Positions 25,427 to 32,227 of a stretch of 64,000 nucleotides of DNA are shown in pieces. The stretch is taken from assembly GCA_937975235.1 (NCBI GenBank), contig CALJUZ010000106.1:62001-126000 (forward strand), read 5' to 3'. Every line of letters starts with the position of its first letter. Position 1 is the first letter of the stretch. Origin of the DNA: CALJUZ01 sp003387805 (GTDB lineage: Bacteria; Bacillota; Limnochordia; Limnochordales; ZCTH02-B6). Under the pieces are notes generated by a model, which saw only the letters and a list, made by a program, of their open reading frames with translations, searched no databases and was not told the DNA's origin. The position numbers were made by a program, and so were the translations under genes.

Positions 25427-26875
25427 TTGCCGCTGGCTCGCAGCCTGGACGAAAACTTAAGCGAACTGAAGCGGCGCCTGGGCGTCGGCGTCACCTTCGA
25501 CGTGCTGGTGCGGGAGCTGAGCGTAGGAGGGCGGGACGCCGCCCTCATCTTTATTGACGGCCTGATCAAGGACACGGCGACGGTCCACGTCATGAAGTTT
25601 CTGATGCGCCTGCGCCGCGAGGATCTGGCGCCGCAGCCCATAAGGAAGCTGCTCCGGTCGGGGCTGCCCTACTTCGAGGTCGACACCGTCTCCACGCTGG
25701 AGGAAGTGGTGGACCAGGTGCTGGCGGGGCCCGCGGCCCTGCTGGTGGACGGGTGCACGGACGCCGTCATCCTGGATCTCCGCGAGTACCCGGTGCGGGG
25801 CGTGGAGGAGCCGGATCTGGAGCGGGTGACCCGGGGCAGCCGCGAGGGCCTGGTGGAGACCATCGTCTTCAACACGGCCCTCATCCGCCGGCGGCTGCGG
25901 GACCCGAACCTGCGGTTCGAGATGCGCTCCGTGGGCCAGTGGTCCCGCACCGACGTCGCGCTGGGCTACATCGACGGCGTGGCCAATCCCGACACCGTCG
26001 ACAAGATCCGCCGCCGCCTGGAAAACGTGGACGTGGGCGCCCTGACCATGGGGGCGCAAAGCCTCATCGAGCTGCTGGTGGGGCAGCGGCTCAATCCGTT
26101 TCCCCTGGCCCGGCTCACCGAGCGGCCCGACGTGGTCGCGGCCCACCTGGCCGAAGGCCACGTGGTCGTGTTCGTGGACACGTCGCCCACCGCGATCATC
26201 TTGCCGGCCAACGTCTGGCACTTCACCCAGCACGCGGAGGAGTACTTCCAGGCGCCGGCGGTGGGCACGTTCATGCGCTGGGTGCGGTTTTTGGCCATCG
26301 GCCTGTCGCTGGTTTTGGGGCCCGCGTGGCTGGCGGTGGCCACGTGGGAGACGGCGCCGGATTGGATTTCGTTCATCGGCCCGGCGGAGAAGCCCCGGGT
26401 CGCGCTGTGGCTGCAGTTTCTGCTGCTGGAGTTCGGCCTGGTCCTGATCGGCCAGGCCCTCATTCACACGCCCACGGCCATGTCTACGGCGCTGGGCATC
26501 GTCGGCGCGATCTTGCTGGGCGAGCTGGCCATCACCGTGCGCGTGTTCGTGCCGGAGACAGTGCTGTACGTGGCCGTGGCCGCGCTGATGTCCTTCGCCA
26601 CCCCCAGCATCGAGTTCGCCCACGCGCTGCGGCTGTTCCGCTACGGGCTGTTCGTGCTGGTGGCGCTGTGGGGCTGGTGGGGCTTCGGCGCGGGCCTGGC
26701 CGGGACGTTCCTGTGGCTGGCTTTGACCAACTCCTTCGGCCTGCCGTATCTCTACCCGCTGCTGCCCTTCAACGGCAAGGCGCTGGTGCGCCTGCTGTTC
26801 CGCTTTCCCATTCTCCAGGTGGGCGTCCGCGCGACGCCGAAAAAGTCCCGCAAAGGCGCGTATCCCGACTCGTAG
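25427..26875 (+). CDS. spoVAF: Stage V sporulation protein AF (GerA-family)
   Basis: Spore germination-associated membrane protein of the GerA A-subunit family, 482 aa; in Bacillus it acts in the spore inner membrane and influences germination. N-terminal cytoplasmic part (to about residue 280) with VLVDGCTDAVILDLREYP and the RTDVALGYIDGVANPD motif characteristic of the family, then about five to six helices between residues 285 and 460. TTG start at 25427 behind a G-rich site. It is not preceded by the other spoVA genes. As in Bacillus subtilis, lysA follows. Confidence 0.9.
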   Translation: MPLARSLDENLSELKRRLGVGVTFDVLVRELSVGGRDAALIFIDGLIKDTATVHVMKFLMRLRREDLAPQPIRKLLRSGLPYFEVDTVSTLEEVVDQVLAGPAALLVDGCTDAVILDLREYPVRGVEEPDLERVTRGSREGLVETIVFNTALIRRRLRDPNLRFEMRSVGQWSRTDVALGYIDGVANPDTVDKIRRRLENVDVGALTMGAQSLIELLVGQRLNPFPLARLTERPDVVAAHLAEGHVVVFVDTSPTAIILPANVWHFTQHAEEYFQAPAVGTFMRWVRFLAIGLSLVLGPAWLAVATWETAPDWISFIGPAEKPRVALWLQFLLLEFGLVLIGQALIHTPTAMSTALGIVGAILLGELAITVRVFVPETVLYVAVAALMSFATPSIEFAHALRLFRYGLFVLVALWGWWGFGAGLAGTFLWLALTNSFGLPYLYPLLPFNGKALVRLLFRFPILQVGVRATPKKSRKGAYPDS

Positions 26876-26889
26876 CCCGCATCCGAGCC

Positions 26890-26919
26890 TTCACCGGCGG
26901 TCCGTCTGTGTGTTAAGAT
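26890..26919 (+). promoter_or_regulatory. Possible promoter of lysA
   Basis: TTCACC (26890-26895), 18-base spacer, TAAGAT (26914-26919) with TGT before the -10. Weak -35, extended -10. It would uncouple lysA from the sporulation gene upstream. Confidence 0.45.
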
Positions 26920-26950
26920 GGAGTGAGTGCCAAGGACGGAGGTATCCGCG

Positions 26951-28318
26951 GTGCCGCTGGACGAGGGCCGGACCGTGTCCGCAAGCAACGAAGGACATCT
27001 GCTCATCGGCGGCTGCGACGCCGTCGAACTGGCGCGCCGCTACGGCACGCCGCTCTACGTGCTGGACGAAGGGCGCGTGCGGGAGGCCATGCGGGCCTAC
27101 CGGCGGGCCATGGAGGAGTCGTACCCGAAAGGCCGCGTGCTGTACGCGGGCAAAGCGCTGCTCACCGCCGCCATGTGCCGCATCGCGGCCGAGGAGGGCC
27201 TGGGGCTGGACGTCGTCTCCGGCGGCGAGCTGTATACGGCGCTGACGGCGCAGTTTCCCCCCGAGCGCATTTATTTCCACGGCAACAACAAGTCCGACGA
27301 GGAGCTGGACATGGCGGTGCAGGCCGGCGTCGGGCGCATCGTCGTGGACAACGAGGGCGAGCTGGAGCGTCTGGAGCGGGCCGCGCAGCGGGCCGGCCGC
27401 CCGGCCGACGTGCTGCTGCGCATTACGCCCGGCGTGGCCGCGGACACCCATTCGTACGTCCGCACCGGCCAGCTGGATTCCAAATTCGGCATCCCCATGG
27501 CCCGCGGGCAGGCCCTGGCCGCGGCCAAACGGGCCGCGGCGTCGCCGTGGCTCCGACTGCGGGGATACCACAGCCACATCGGCTCGCAAATTACCGACCT
27601 TTCGCCCTACGACGCCGCGGTGGACCTGATGGTGCGCTTTTTGGCCGAAGCGCAAAGGGAGACGGGCGTCGCGGCCCAGCAGCTCAACATGGGCGGGGGC
27701 CTGGGCATCCGCTACCTTGACGAGCAAGACGTGCCGGCGCCGGACGCGTTCGTGCGGCGCATCGCCCGCCGGGTGCTGGCCCGGGTGGAGGAGGCGGGGC
27801 TGCCCGCGCCCGAGCTGCTGCTGGAGCCGGGGCGCTCCATCGTCGGGCCCGCGGGCGTCACGCTCTACACCGTGGGCTTCGTCAAGCGCATTCCGGGCGT
27901 GCGCACCTACGTCATGATCGACGGCGGGATGGGCGACAACCCCCGGGTGGCGCTGTACGGGACCCGGCACCGCGCCGTTTTGGCCAACAAGCTGGGCGCG
28001 GCGCCGGCGGCCGGGCCGGTGGCCGTCGCGGGGAAGTACTGCGAGTCCGGCGACGTGCTCATCGAGGAGCTGCACGGGCCCGAACCCGAGCCGGGCGACG
28101 TGCTGGCGGTCTTTGACACGGGGGCGTACAATTTCTCCATGGCCAGCAACTACAACCGCATCCCGCGGCCGGCCATGGTGCTGGTCCATCAGGGCCGGCA
28201 CGAGCTGATGGTCCGCCGCGAGACGTACGCCGACCTGGTCGCGCGCGACGTGGTGCCGTCGTGGCTGGCCGCCGCGACGGGCGGCGGCGCGGCCGGCGGG
28301 AGCACGAAACCGGAGTAG
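26951..28318 (+). CDS. lysA: Diaminopimelate decarboxylase
   Basis: PLP enzyme (fold III) converting meso-diaminopimelate to L-lysine, last step of lysine synthesis; 455 aa. Motifs: VLYAGKALLT with the PLP lysine near residue 70, YHSHIGSQI, NMGGGLGIRY, ELLLEPGRSIVGPAG, KYCESGDVL with the substrate-contact cysteine, and YNFSMASNYN. GTG at 26951 has GGACGGAGG 8 bases upstream; an earlier in-frame GTG at 26927 precedes that site and is less likely. The spoVAF-lysA order is shared with Bacillus. Confidence 0.95.
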   Translation: MPLDEGRTVSASNEGHLLIGGCDAVELARRYGTPLYVLDEGRVREAMRAYRRAMEESYPKGRVLYAGKALLTAAMCRIAAEEGLGLDVVSGGELYTALTAQFPPERIYFHGNNKSDEELDMAVQAGVGRIVVDNEGELERLERAAQRAGRPADVLLRITPGVAADTHSYVRTGQLDSKFGIPMARGQALAAAKRAAASPWLRLRGYHSHIGSQITDLSPYDAAVDLMVRFLAEAQRETGVAAQQLNMGGGLGIRYLDEQDVPAPDAFVRRIARRVLARVEEAGLPAPELLLEPGRSIVGPAGVTLYTVGFVKRIPGVRTYVMIDGGMGDNPRVALYGTRHRAVLANKLGAAPAAGPVAVAGKYCESGDVLIEELHGPEPEPGDVLAVFDTGAYNFSMASNYNRIPRPAMVLVHQGRHELMVRRETYADLVARDVVPSWLAAATGGGAAGGSTKPE

Positions 28319-28348
28319 GCGACGGGAACGGCGGGGGGGAACCGCAGC

Positions 28349-28966
28349 ATGATGATTTCGGATTTCAGGCTTGACGTGTTGATTTTGCGCGTGGCCGCGG
28401 TGCTTTTGGCCCTGGCCATCCACGAGTACGCCCACGCGGCGGCGGCCGTGCGCCTGGGCGATCCGGGCCCCAAGTTCGACGGCCGCCTGACGCTGAATCC
28501 CCTGGCCCACCTGGACCCCGTCGGCACGCTGATGCTGTTCTTCTTTTCTTTCGGCTGGGCCAAGCCGGTCATGGTGAATCCGGCCCGGTTCAAAAACCCG
28601 CGGCGGGACATGATGTGGGTCGCGCTGGCGGGGCCGTTGTCCAACATCGCGCTGGCCTTCGCACTGGCCCGCCTGGCGCCGTTCATCCTGAACATCGTGC
28701 CGCCCGGGGCCTTGCGGGCCACCTGGATGTTTTTGCAAGTGTCGGTCCAGCTCAACATCTGGCTGGCCGTGTTCAACATGCTGCCGCTGCCGCCTCTGGA
28801 CGGCTCGAAAGTGCTGATGGGCATCCTGCCCCGGCGCTACGCGTACCGCTACGCGCGCCTGGAGTCGTACGGCACCGTCATCCTGCTGCTCCTGGTGGTG
28901 TCGGGCATGCTGTTCCGCGTGCTGCAGCCGGCCTATTCGGCGGTGGCGCGGCTGGTGGTGGGCTGA
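28349..28966 (+). CDS. Site-2 protease family membrane metalloprotease (M50-like)
   Basis: Small intramembrane zinc protease, 205 aa, about five to six helices. H25-E-Y-A-H29 is the HExxH motif in the first helix; the third ligand is expected in LPLPPLDGSKVL near residue 150, matching the N-P-DG motif of S2P. No PDZ or CBS domain, so it is the minimal clostridial/Bacillus YwhC-like form rather than SpoIVFB or RseP. Its stop is directly followed by the ATG of scpA, so it is part of the scpAB unit. Substrate unknown. Confidence 0.88.
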   Translation: MMISDFRLDVLILRVAAVLLALAIHEYAHAAAAVRLGDPGPKFDGRLTLNPLAHLDPVGTLMLFFFSFGWAKPVMVNPARFKNPRRDMMWVALAGPLSNIALAFALARLAPFILNIVPPGALRATWMFLQVSVQLNIWLAVFNMLPLPPLDGSKVLMGILPRRYAYRYARLESYGTVILLLLVVSGMLFRVLQPAYSAVARLVVG

Positions 28967-29692
28967 ATGTACCAGGTGCGCCTGGCGGTGTTCGAAGGGC
29001 CGCTGGACTTGCTGCTCCACCTGATTGAAAAGCAAGAGGTGGACATCTGGGAAGTGTCCATCGCCGAAATCGCCCGGCAGTACCTGGACTTCCTCGCTCA
29101 AGTTCCCCGGGTGGAGCTGGAGGCCGCGGGGGAGTACCTGGCCATGGCCGCCCTTTTGGTGCGCATCAAAGCCCGCCACCTGCTGCCCCACGCGGTGGTG
29201 GAGGACGAGGGCGAAGAGGAAGAAGACGCGGCGGCGCTGGAGGAGGAGCTCCGGCAGCGGCTGGCCGAATACAAGCGCTACAAGGAAGCGGCCGCGGTGC
29301 TGGCCGAGCTGGCCCAGGTCCGGGAGCTGTACGGCCTGCGCCCGGTGTCGCTGACCGGCGAAGGCCCGGCGGCAGCGCCCGGCCCGCCGGCCGGCTTTTC
29401 GGTGCAGCGGCTGGCCGAGGCCTTTGCGGAGCTTCTGACCCGCGAGCGCCCGGAGCCGGCGCCGCCGCCGGTGCTGCGCAAAGTCGATCTGCGGGGCGCG
29501 ATGATCCGGGTGCGCCGGGCGCTGCGGGCCGCGGCGGGCGCGGTGCCCTTCCGGTCCTTGTTTTCCCGCCAAGCGTCCCGCTGGGAATGGATCGTGACGT
29601 TTCTGGCCGTGCTGGAGCTGGTGCACATGGGCAGCGTGCGGGTGCGCCAGAGCGAGCCTTTCGGCGAGCTGCACCTGGAACATGCGGCGTAA
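28967..29692 (+). CDS. scpA: Segregation and condensation protein A
   Basis: Kleisin subunit that bridges the SMC dimer in chromosome condensation and segregation, 241 aa. The N-terminal signature FEGPLDLLLHLIEKQEVDI is exact for ScpA; a helical acidic middle (about residues 75-105) and a C-terminal winged-helix follow, ending in VTFLAVLELVHMGSVRVRQ. ATG abuts the stop of the protease gene, and scpB follows after 12 bases. Confidence 0.95.
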   Translation: MYQVRLAVFEGPLDLLLHLIEKQEVDIWEVSIAEIARQYLDFLAQVPRVELEAAGEYLAMAALLVRIKARHLLPHAVVEDEGEEEEDAAALEEELRQRLAEYKRYKEAAAVLAELAQVRELYGLRPVSLTGEGPAAAPGPPAGFSVQRLAEAFAELLTRERPEPAPPPVLRKVDLRGAMIRVRRALRAAAGAVPFRSLFSRQASRWEWIVTFLAVLELVHMGSVRVRQSEPFGELHLEHAA

Positions 29693-29704
29693 AGGGGAGT
29701 CGGC

Positions 29705-30295
29705 GTGGAGCAGACGTACATTCCCGAAACGCTGGAGCGGCTGGCCGCGGCGGTGGAGGCGCTGCTGTTCGCCAGCCCGGAGCCCCTCTCGGACGGGGAG
29801 CTGGCCCGCCTGACGGGGTGGGAGCCCCGGCAGGTGGCGGCCGCGGTGGCCATGCTGGAGCGGCGGCTGGCGGAAGACCCCACGCGCGGGCTGTGCCTTG
29901 TCCGCGTCAACAACGGCTGGCAGCTGGCCACCAGGCCGGATTTCGCTCCGCTGCTGGCCCGCCTGCGGGAGCCGCGCCCGCCCGCGCCGCTGTCGCGGGC
30001 CGCTTTGGAGACGCTGGCCATCATCGCGTACAAGCAGCCCGTCACGCGGGCTGAAATCGATCATCTACGGGGCGTCCGCTCGGAATCGGCGCTGCAGTCG
30101 CTGCAGGACCGGGAGCTCATCGAGGAGGCCGGCCGGGCCGACGGGCCGGGACGGCCCATTTTGTACCGGACGACGGAAAAGTTCTTGCACTGGTGCGGTT
30201 TGAACTCCCTGGACGACTTGCCGCCCCTTCCCGAACCGGAAACGCCCGCCGGCGCCGAGGACCCGCATACATCGCCCGCGGCCGGGTCAGATTAA
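29705..30295 (+). CDS. scpB: Segregation and condensation protein B
   Basis: Winged-helix partner of ScpA in the SMC condensin complex, 196 aa. Two winged-helix domains are visible: residues about 10-85 with VEALLFASPEPLSDGEL, and about 95-165 with the near-invariant LETLAIIAYKQPVTRAEID and YRTTEKFLHWCGL. GTG start with GGGGAG nearby. The last 30 residues are an acidic, low-complexity tail. Confidence 0.94.
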   Translation: MEQTYIPETLERLAAAVEALLFASPEPLSDGELARLTGWEPRQVAAAVAMLERRLAEDPTRGLCLVRVNNGWQLATRPDFAPLLARLREPRPPAPLSRAALETLAIIAYKQPVTRAEIDHLRGVRSESALQSLQDRELIEEAGRADGPGRPILYRTTEKFLHWCGLNSLDDLPPLPEPETPAGAEDPHTSPAAGSD

Positions 30296-30354
30296 CCGCG
30301 AGACCGCGAGGCGACCGGCCGCCCGCCGGGCGCCGCGGGAGGGAGCGACAGGCC

Positions 30355-30771
30355 GTGAGCGAACAGCACCCCATCGAAGGTTTGATGCAAACCGCGATGG
30401 AGAGCCTCAAAGCGATGGTGGACGTCAACACCATCTTGGGCGATCCGGTGGAAACGCCCGACGGCACAGTGGTCGTGCCGGTGTCGAAGGTGTCCTTCGG
30501 CTTTGCCGCCGGCGGCACCGAGTTTGAAGCGGAAAACGGCGGGGACGAGGGCTACCCCTTCGGCGGCGGCAGCGGGGCGGGCATCTCGCTGCAGCCCGTG
30601 GCCTTTCTCGTCGTGGGCCAGGGGCAGATCCGGCTCATGACCATCGACAAGAACGCGGCCATTTACGACCGGCTGCTGGACCTGGCACCGGACGTGATGG
30701 ACGGCTTGCAAAACATATTCAGCAACGGAAGGGGGCGCTCGGATCAGACCGCGACGCCCCTGACCCCGTAA
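30355..30771 (+). CDS. ytfJ: YtfJ/GerW-family sporulation protein
   Basis: 138 aa; the family is expressed in the forespore in Bacillus and needed for normal germination. The conserved block runs from MESLKAMVDVNTILGDPVET to the glycine-rich GSGAGISLQPVAFLVV. No signal peptide or membrane helix, so cytoplasmic or spore-core location. GTG 30355 is preceded by GGGAGGGAG. Position after scpAB and before a pseudouridine synthase gene is common in clostridial genomes. Confidence 0.9.
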   Translation: MSEQHPIEGLMQTAMESLKAMVDVNTILGDPVETPDGTVVVPVSKVSFGFAAGGTEFEAENGGDEGYPFGGGSGAGISLQPVAFLVVGQGQIRLMTIDKNAAIYDRLLDLAPDVMDGLQNIFSNGRGRSDQTATPLTP

Positions 30772-30810
30772 CGCCCCCGGCCCCGGGGGCGGGGCCGAGG
30801 TGGTTGGCGG

Positions 30811-31545
30811 TTGGCCCTGGAGAGGCTGCAGAAGTTTATGGCCCGGTGCGGCGTCGCGTCCCGCCGGGCGTGCGAAACGATGATCGCGGAAGGCCGCGTG
30901 CGCGTCAACGGCCGCGTCGTGCGCGAGCCCGGGACGAAAATCGACCCCGCCACGGATCGCGTCGAGGTCGACGGACGCATCCTCACCCCTCCCGAAGAGC
31001 TGGTGTACATCGCCCTCCACAAGCCCCGCGGGTACGTGACGACGGTGCACGACCCCCAAGGGCGCCCCACCGTCATGGACCTGGTGCAAGACGCCGGCGC
31101 CCGGGTGTACCCCGTGGGCCGGCTGGACGCGGACAGCGAAGGCTTGCTGCTGCTCACCAGCGACGGCCGCCTGGCCCACCGCCTCATGCACCCCCGCTAC
31201 GGCGTGGAGAAGCGCTACCGGGTGACGGTGCAGGGCACGGTCAGCGACGAAGCGCTCCAGATGCTGGCCGAGGGCGTGCCGCTGGAGGACGGCATGACGG
31301 CGCCCGCGCGCGTGCGGCTCCTGGCCCGGGGCGGGCGGCGTTCGGTCCTGGAGATCACCTTGTCCGAAGGACGCAAACGCCAGGTGCGCCGCATGTGCCG
31401 CCACGTGGGCCATCCCGTGGTGCGGCTGGTACGCACTGCGGTGGGCCCGGTGGAGCTGGGAGCGCTGCCGCCCGGCGCCTGCCGCCGGCTGACGGACGCG
31501 GAGGTGGCGCGCCTGCGGCGGGCCGCGGGCCTCACGGGCCAATAA
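30811..31545 (+). CDS. rluB: 16S/23S rRNA pseudouridine synthase (RsuA/RluB family)
   Basis: 244 aa with an N-terminal S4 RNA-binding domain (LQKFMARCGVASRRACETM) and a RsuA/RluB/RluE/RluF catalytic domain with the active-site aspartate in GRLDADSEGLLLLTSDG and a C-terminal EGRKRQVRRM motif. Modifies one uridine in ribosomal RNA; in Bacillus the homologue after scpB acts on 23S rRNA. TTG start at 30811. End of the scpAB-ytfJ unit. Confidence 0.9.
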   Translation: MALERLQKFMARCGVASRRACETMIAEGRVRVNGRVVREPGTKIDPATDRVEVDGRILTPPEELVYIALHKPRGYVTTVHDPQGRPTVMDLVQDAGARVYPVGRLDADSEGLLLLTSDGRLAHRLMHPRYGVEKRYRVTVQGTVSDEALQMLAEGVPLEDGMTAPARVRLLARGGRRSVLEITLSEGRKRQVRRMCRHVGHPVVRLVRTAVGPVELGALPPGACRRLTDAEVARLRRAAGLTGQ

Positions 31546-31559
31546 CCCGATTTTTGTCG

Positions 31560-31588
31560 TTTACAAACGTCTGCGTGCGTGCTAGAAT
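31560..31588 (+). promoter_or_regulatory. Extended -10 promoter of the hutP-like/aromatic operon
   Basis: TTTACA (31560-31565), 17-base spacer, TAGAAT (31583-31588), preceded directly by TGC. It begins a leader of about 150 bases before the HutP-like gene. Confidence 0.75.
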
Positions 31589-31637
31589 AGTCAGCAATTC
31601 AATCCGGATTCGAAGTACGGCAGGACGGCAGGTGCTC

Positions 31638-31748
31638 ATGATGCTTCTCCTTCAGCCGTGTCGCTTCTCTTCGGAAGCGGCGTCTCGCTTTTTTGTACCT
31701 AAAACCGCTCCGCCGCCTTCGTTGCGAGAGGCGGGAGCCCGCCTATGA
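31638..31748 (+). CDS. Possible leader peptide upstream of the HutP-like gene
   Basis: A 36-codon frame begins ATG-ATG at 31638, has a weak AGG site before it, and ends with a TGA that overlaps the ATG of the next gene as ATGA. It runs through both alternative stems of the leader and contains three Phe codons, two adjacent (31688-31693). No homology recognised. Its ribosome would open the hairpin that covers the next ribosome site. It may be chance. Confidence 0.3.
   Translation: MMLLLQPCRFSSEAASRFFVPKTAPPPSLREAGARL
31660..31694 (+). promoter_or_regulatory. Candidate attenuator with two exclusive stems
   Basis: Stem 1: GTCGCTTCT (31660-31668) pairs with GGAAGCGGC (31673-31681), loop CTTC. 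Stem 2: AAGCG (31675-31679) pairs with CGCTT (31686-31690), followed by TTTT to 31694, a short terminator-like element. The two share 31675-31679 and cannot form together. Confidence 0.4.
31729..31744 (+). promoter_or_regulatory. Hairpin covering the ribosome site of the HutP-like gene
   Basis: AGGCGGG (31729-31735), AG, CCCGCCT (31738-31744): a perfect stem touching the ATG at 31745. It contains the only purine-rich ribosome-site candidate, so initiation should need unfolding, by a ribosome on the upstream frame or by a protein. Confidence 0.5.
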
Positions 31749-32158
31749 GCGCAGCCAGCCGCCAGGTGGCCCGCGCCGCGCTTTCCATGGCGCTGACGGA
31801 GACCCATCCCGAAGAGATGGAGCAAAAGCGGCTGCTGGAGGCCGCAGGCATCCGCGCGACCGCGGTCGACTTCGGCGGCGAGTTCGTGCCCAACGTGCGC
31901 CGCATCGTCGAGCGGGCCGTGGTGGCGGCCAAGCGGGAAGGCGTCATCCGCCCCGTGCACGCGGAGGAGGGCGCGGTGGCCGGCGCGGCCCACGAGGCGC
32001 TGGTGCAGCTGGGCATGAAGGCGCTGGGCCTCAGCGTCGGCGGCAAAATCGGCATCGCCCGGCAGGACGATCACGTGGCGGTGGCCATGTTCTTCAGCAT
32101 CGGCCTGGGGCACCTGGACGAAGTGGCCGTCGGCCTGGCTCACCGGGCCGTGTCGTGA
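31745..32158 (+). CDS. HutP-family protein (RNA-binding antiterminator fold)
   Basis: 137 aa. It resembles the HutP-like proteins common in spore-forming clostridia, with VVAAKREGVI, an EEGAVAGAAHEAL block and GLSVGGKIGIAR followed by a hydrophobic strand and GLGHLDEVAVGLAHRA. Bacillus HutP is a hexameric, histidine- and Mg-dependent RNA-binding antiterminator of the hut operon. If aligned on A-x-EAL, the two HutP metal-site histidines fall on glycines here, so ligand and target may differ; H72 and H83 are nearby. ATG start overlaps the leader frame. No hut genes are in the window; it heads an aromatic-synthesis operon. Confidence 0.7.
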   Translation: MSAASRQVARAALSMALTETHPEEMEQKRLLEAAGIRATAVDFGGEFVPNVRRIVERAVVAAKREGVIRPVHAEEGAVAGAAHEALVQLGMKALGLSVGGKIGIARQDDHVAVAMFFSIGLGHLDEVAVGLAHRAVS

Positions 32159-32167
32159 CGGTTTTTT
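32148..32167 (+). terminator. Weak terminator-like element after the HutP-like gene
   Basis: CCGT (32148-32151) pairs with ACGG (32058+100 = 32158-32161), followed by six T residues to 32167. The stem is only 4 bp, so it should leak; it would let part of the transcription enter the aromatic genes. Confidence 0.35.
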
Positions 32168-32227
32168 CGGCGAGATCACTTTGACTTTGTTGATTTACAA
32201 TTGAAAGGGCAGCATCGGAAAGGACGG

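Noticed and set aside
26891..30064. Minus-strand open frame of over 1000 codons opposite lysA, the S2P gene, scpA and scpB
   Set aside because: Shadow of real genes on the plus strand; no family motifs.
31570..31600. UAG-type triplet repeats as a HutP binding site in the leader
   Set aside because: The TAG triplets belong to the -10 region or are not spaced by four bases as in the hut leader.
32181..32201. TTGACT and TACAAT before the aroH-aminotransferase gene
   Set aside because: The two are only 9 bases apart, too close to work as a promoter pair.
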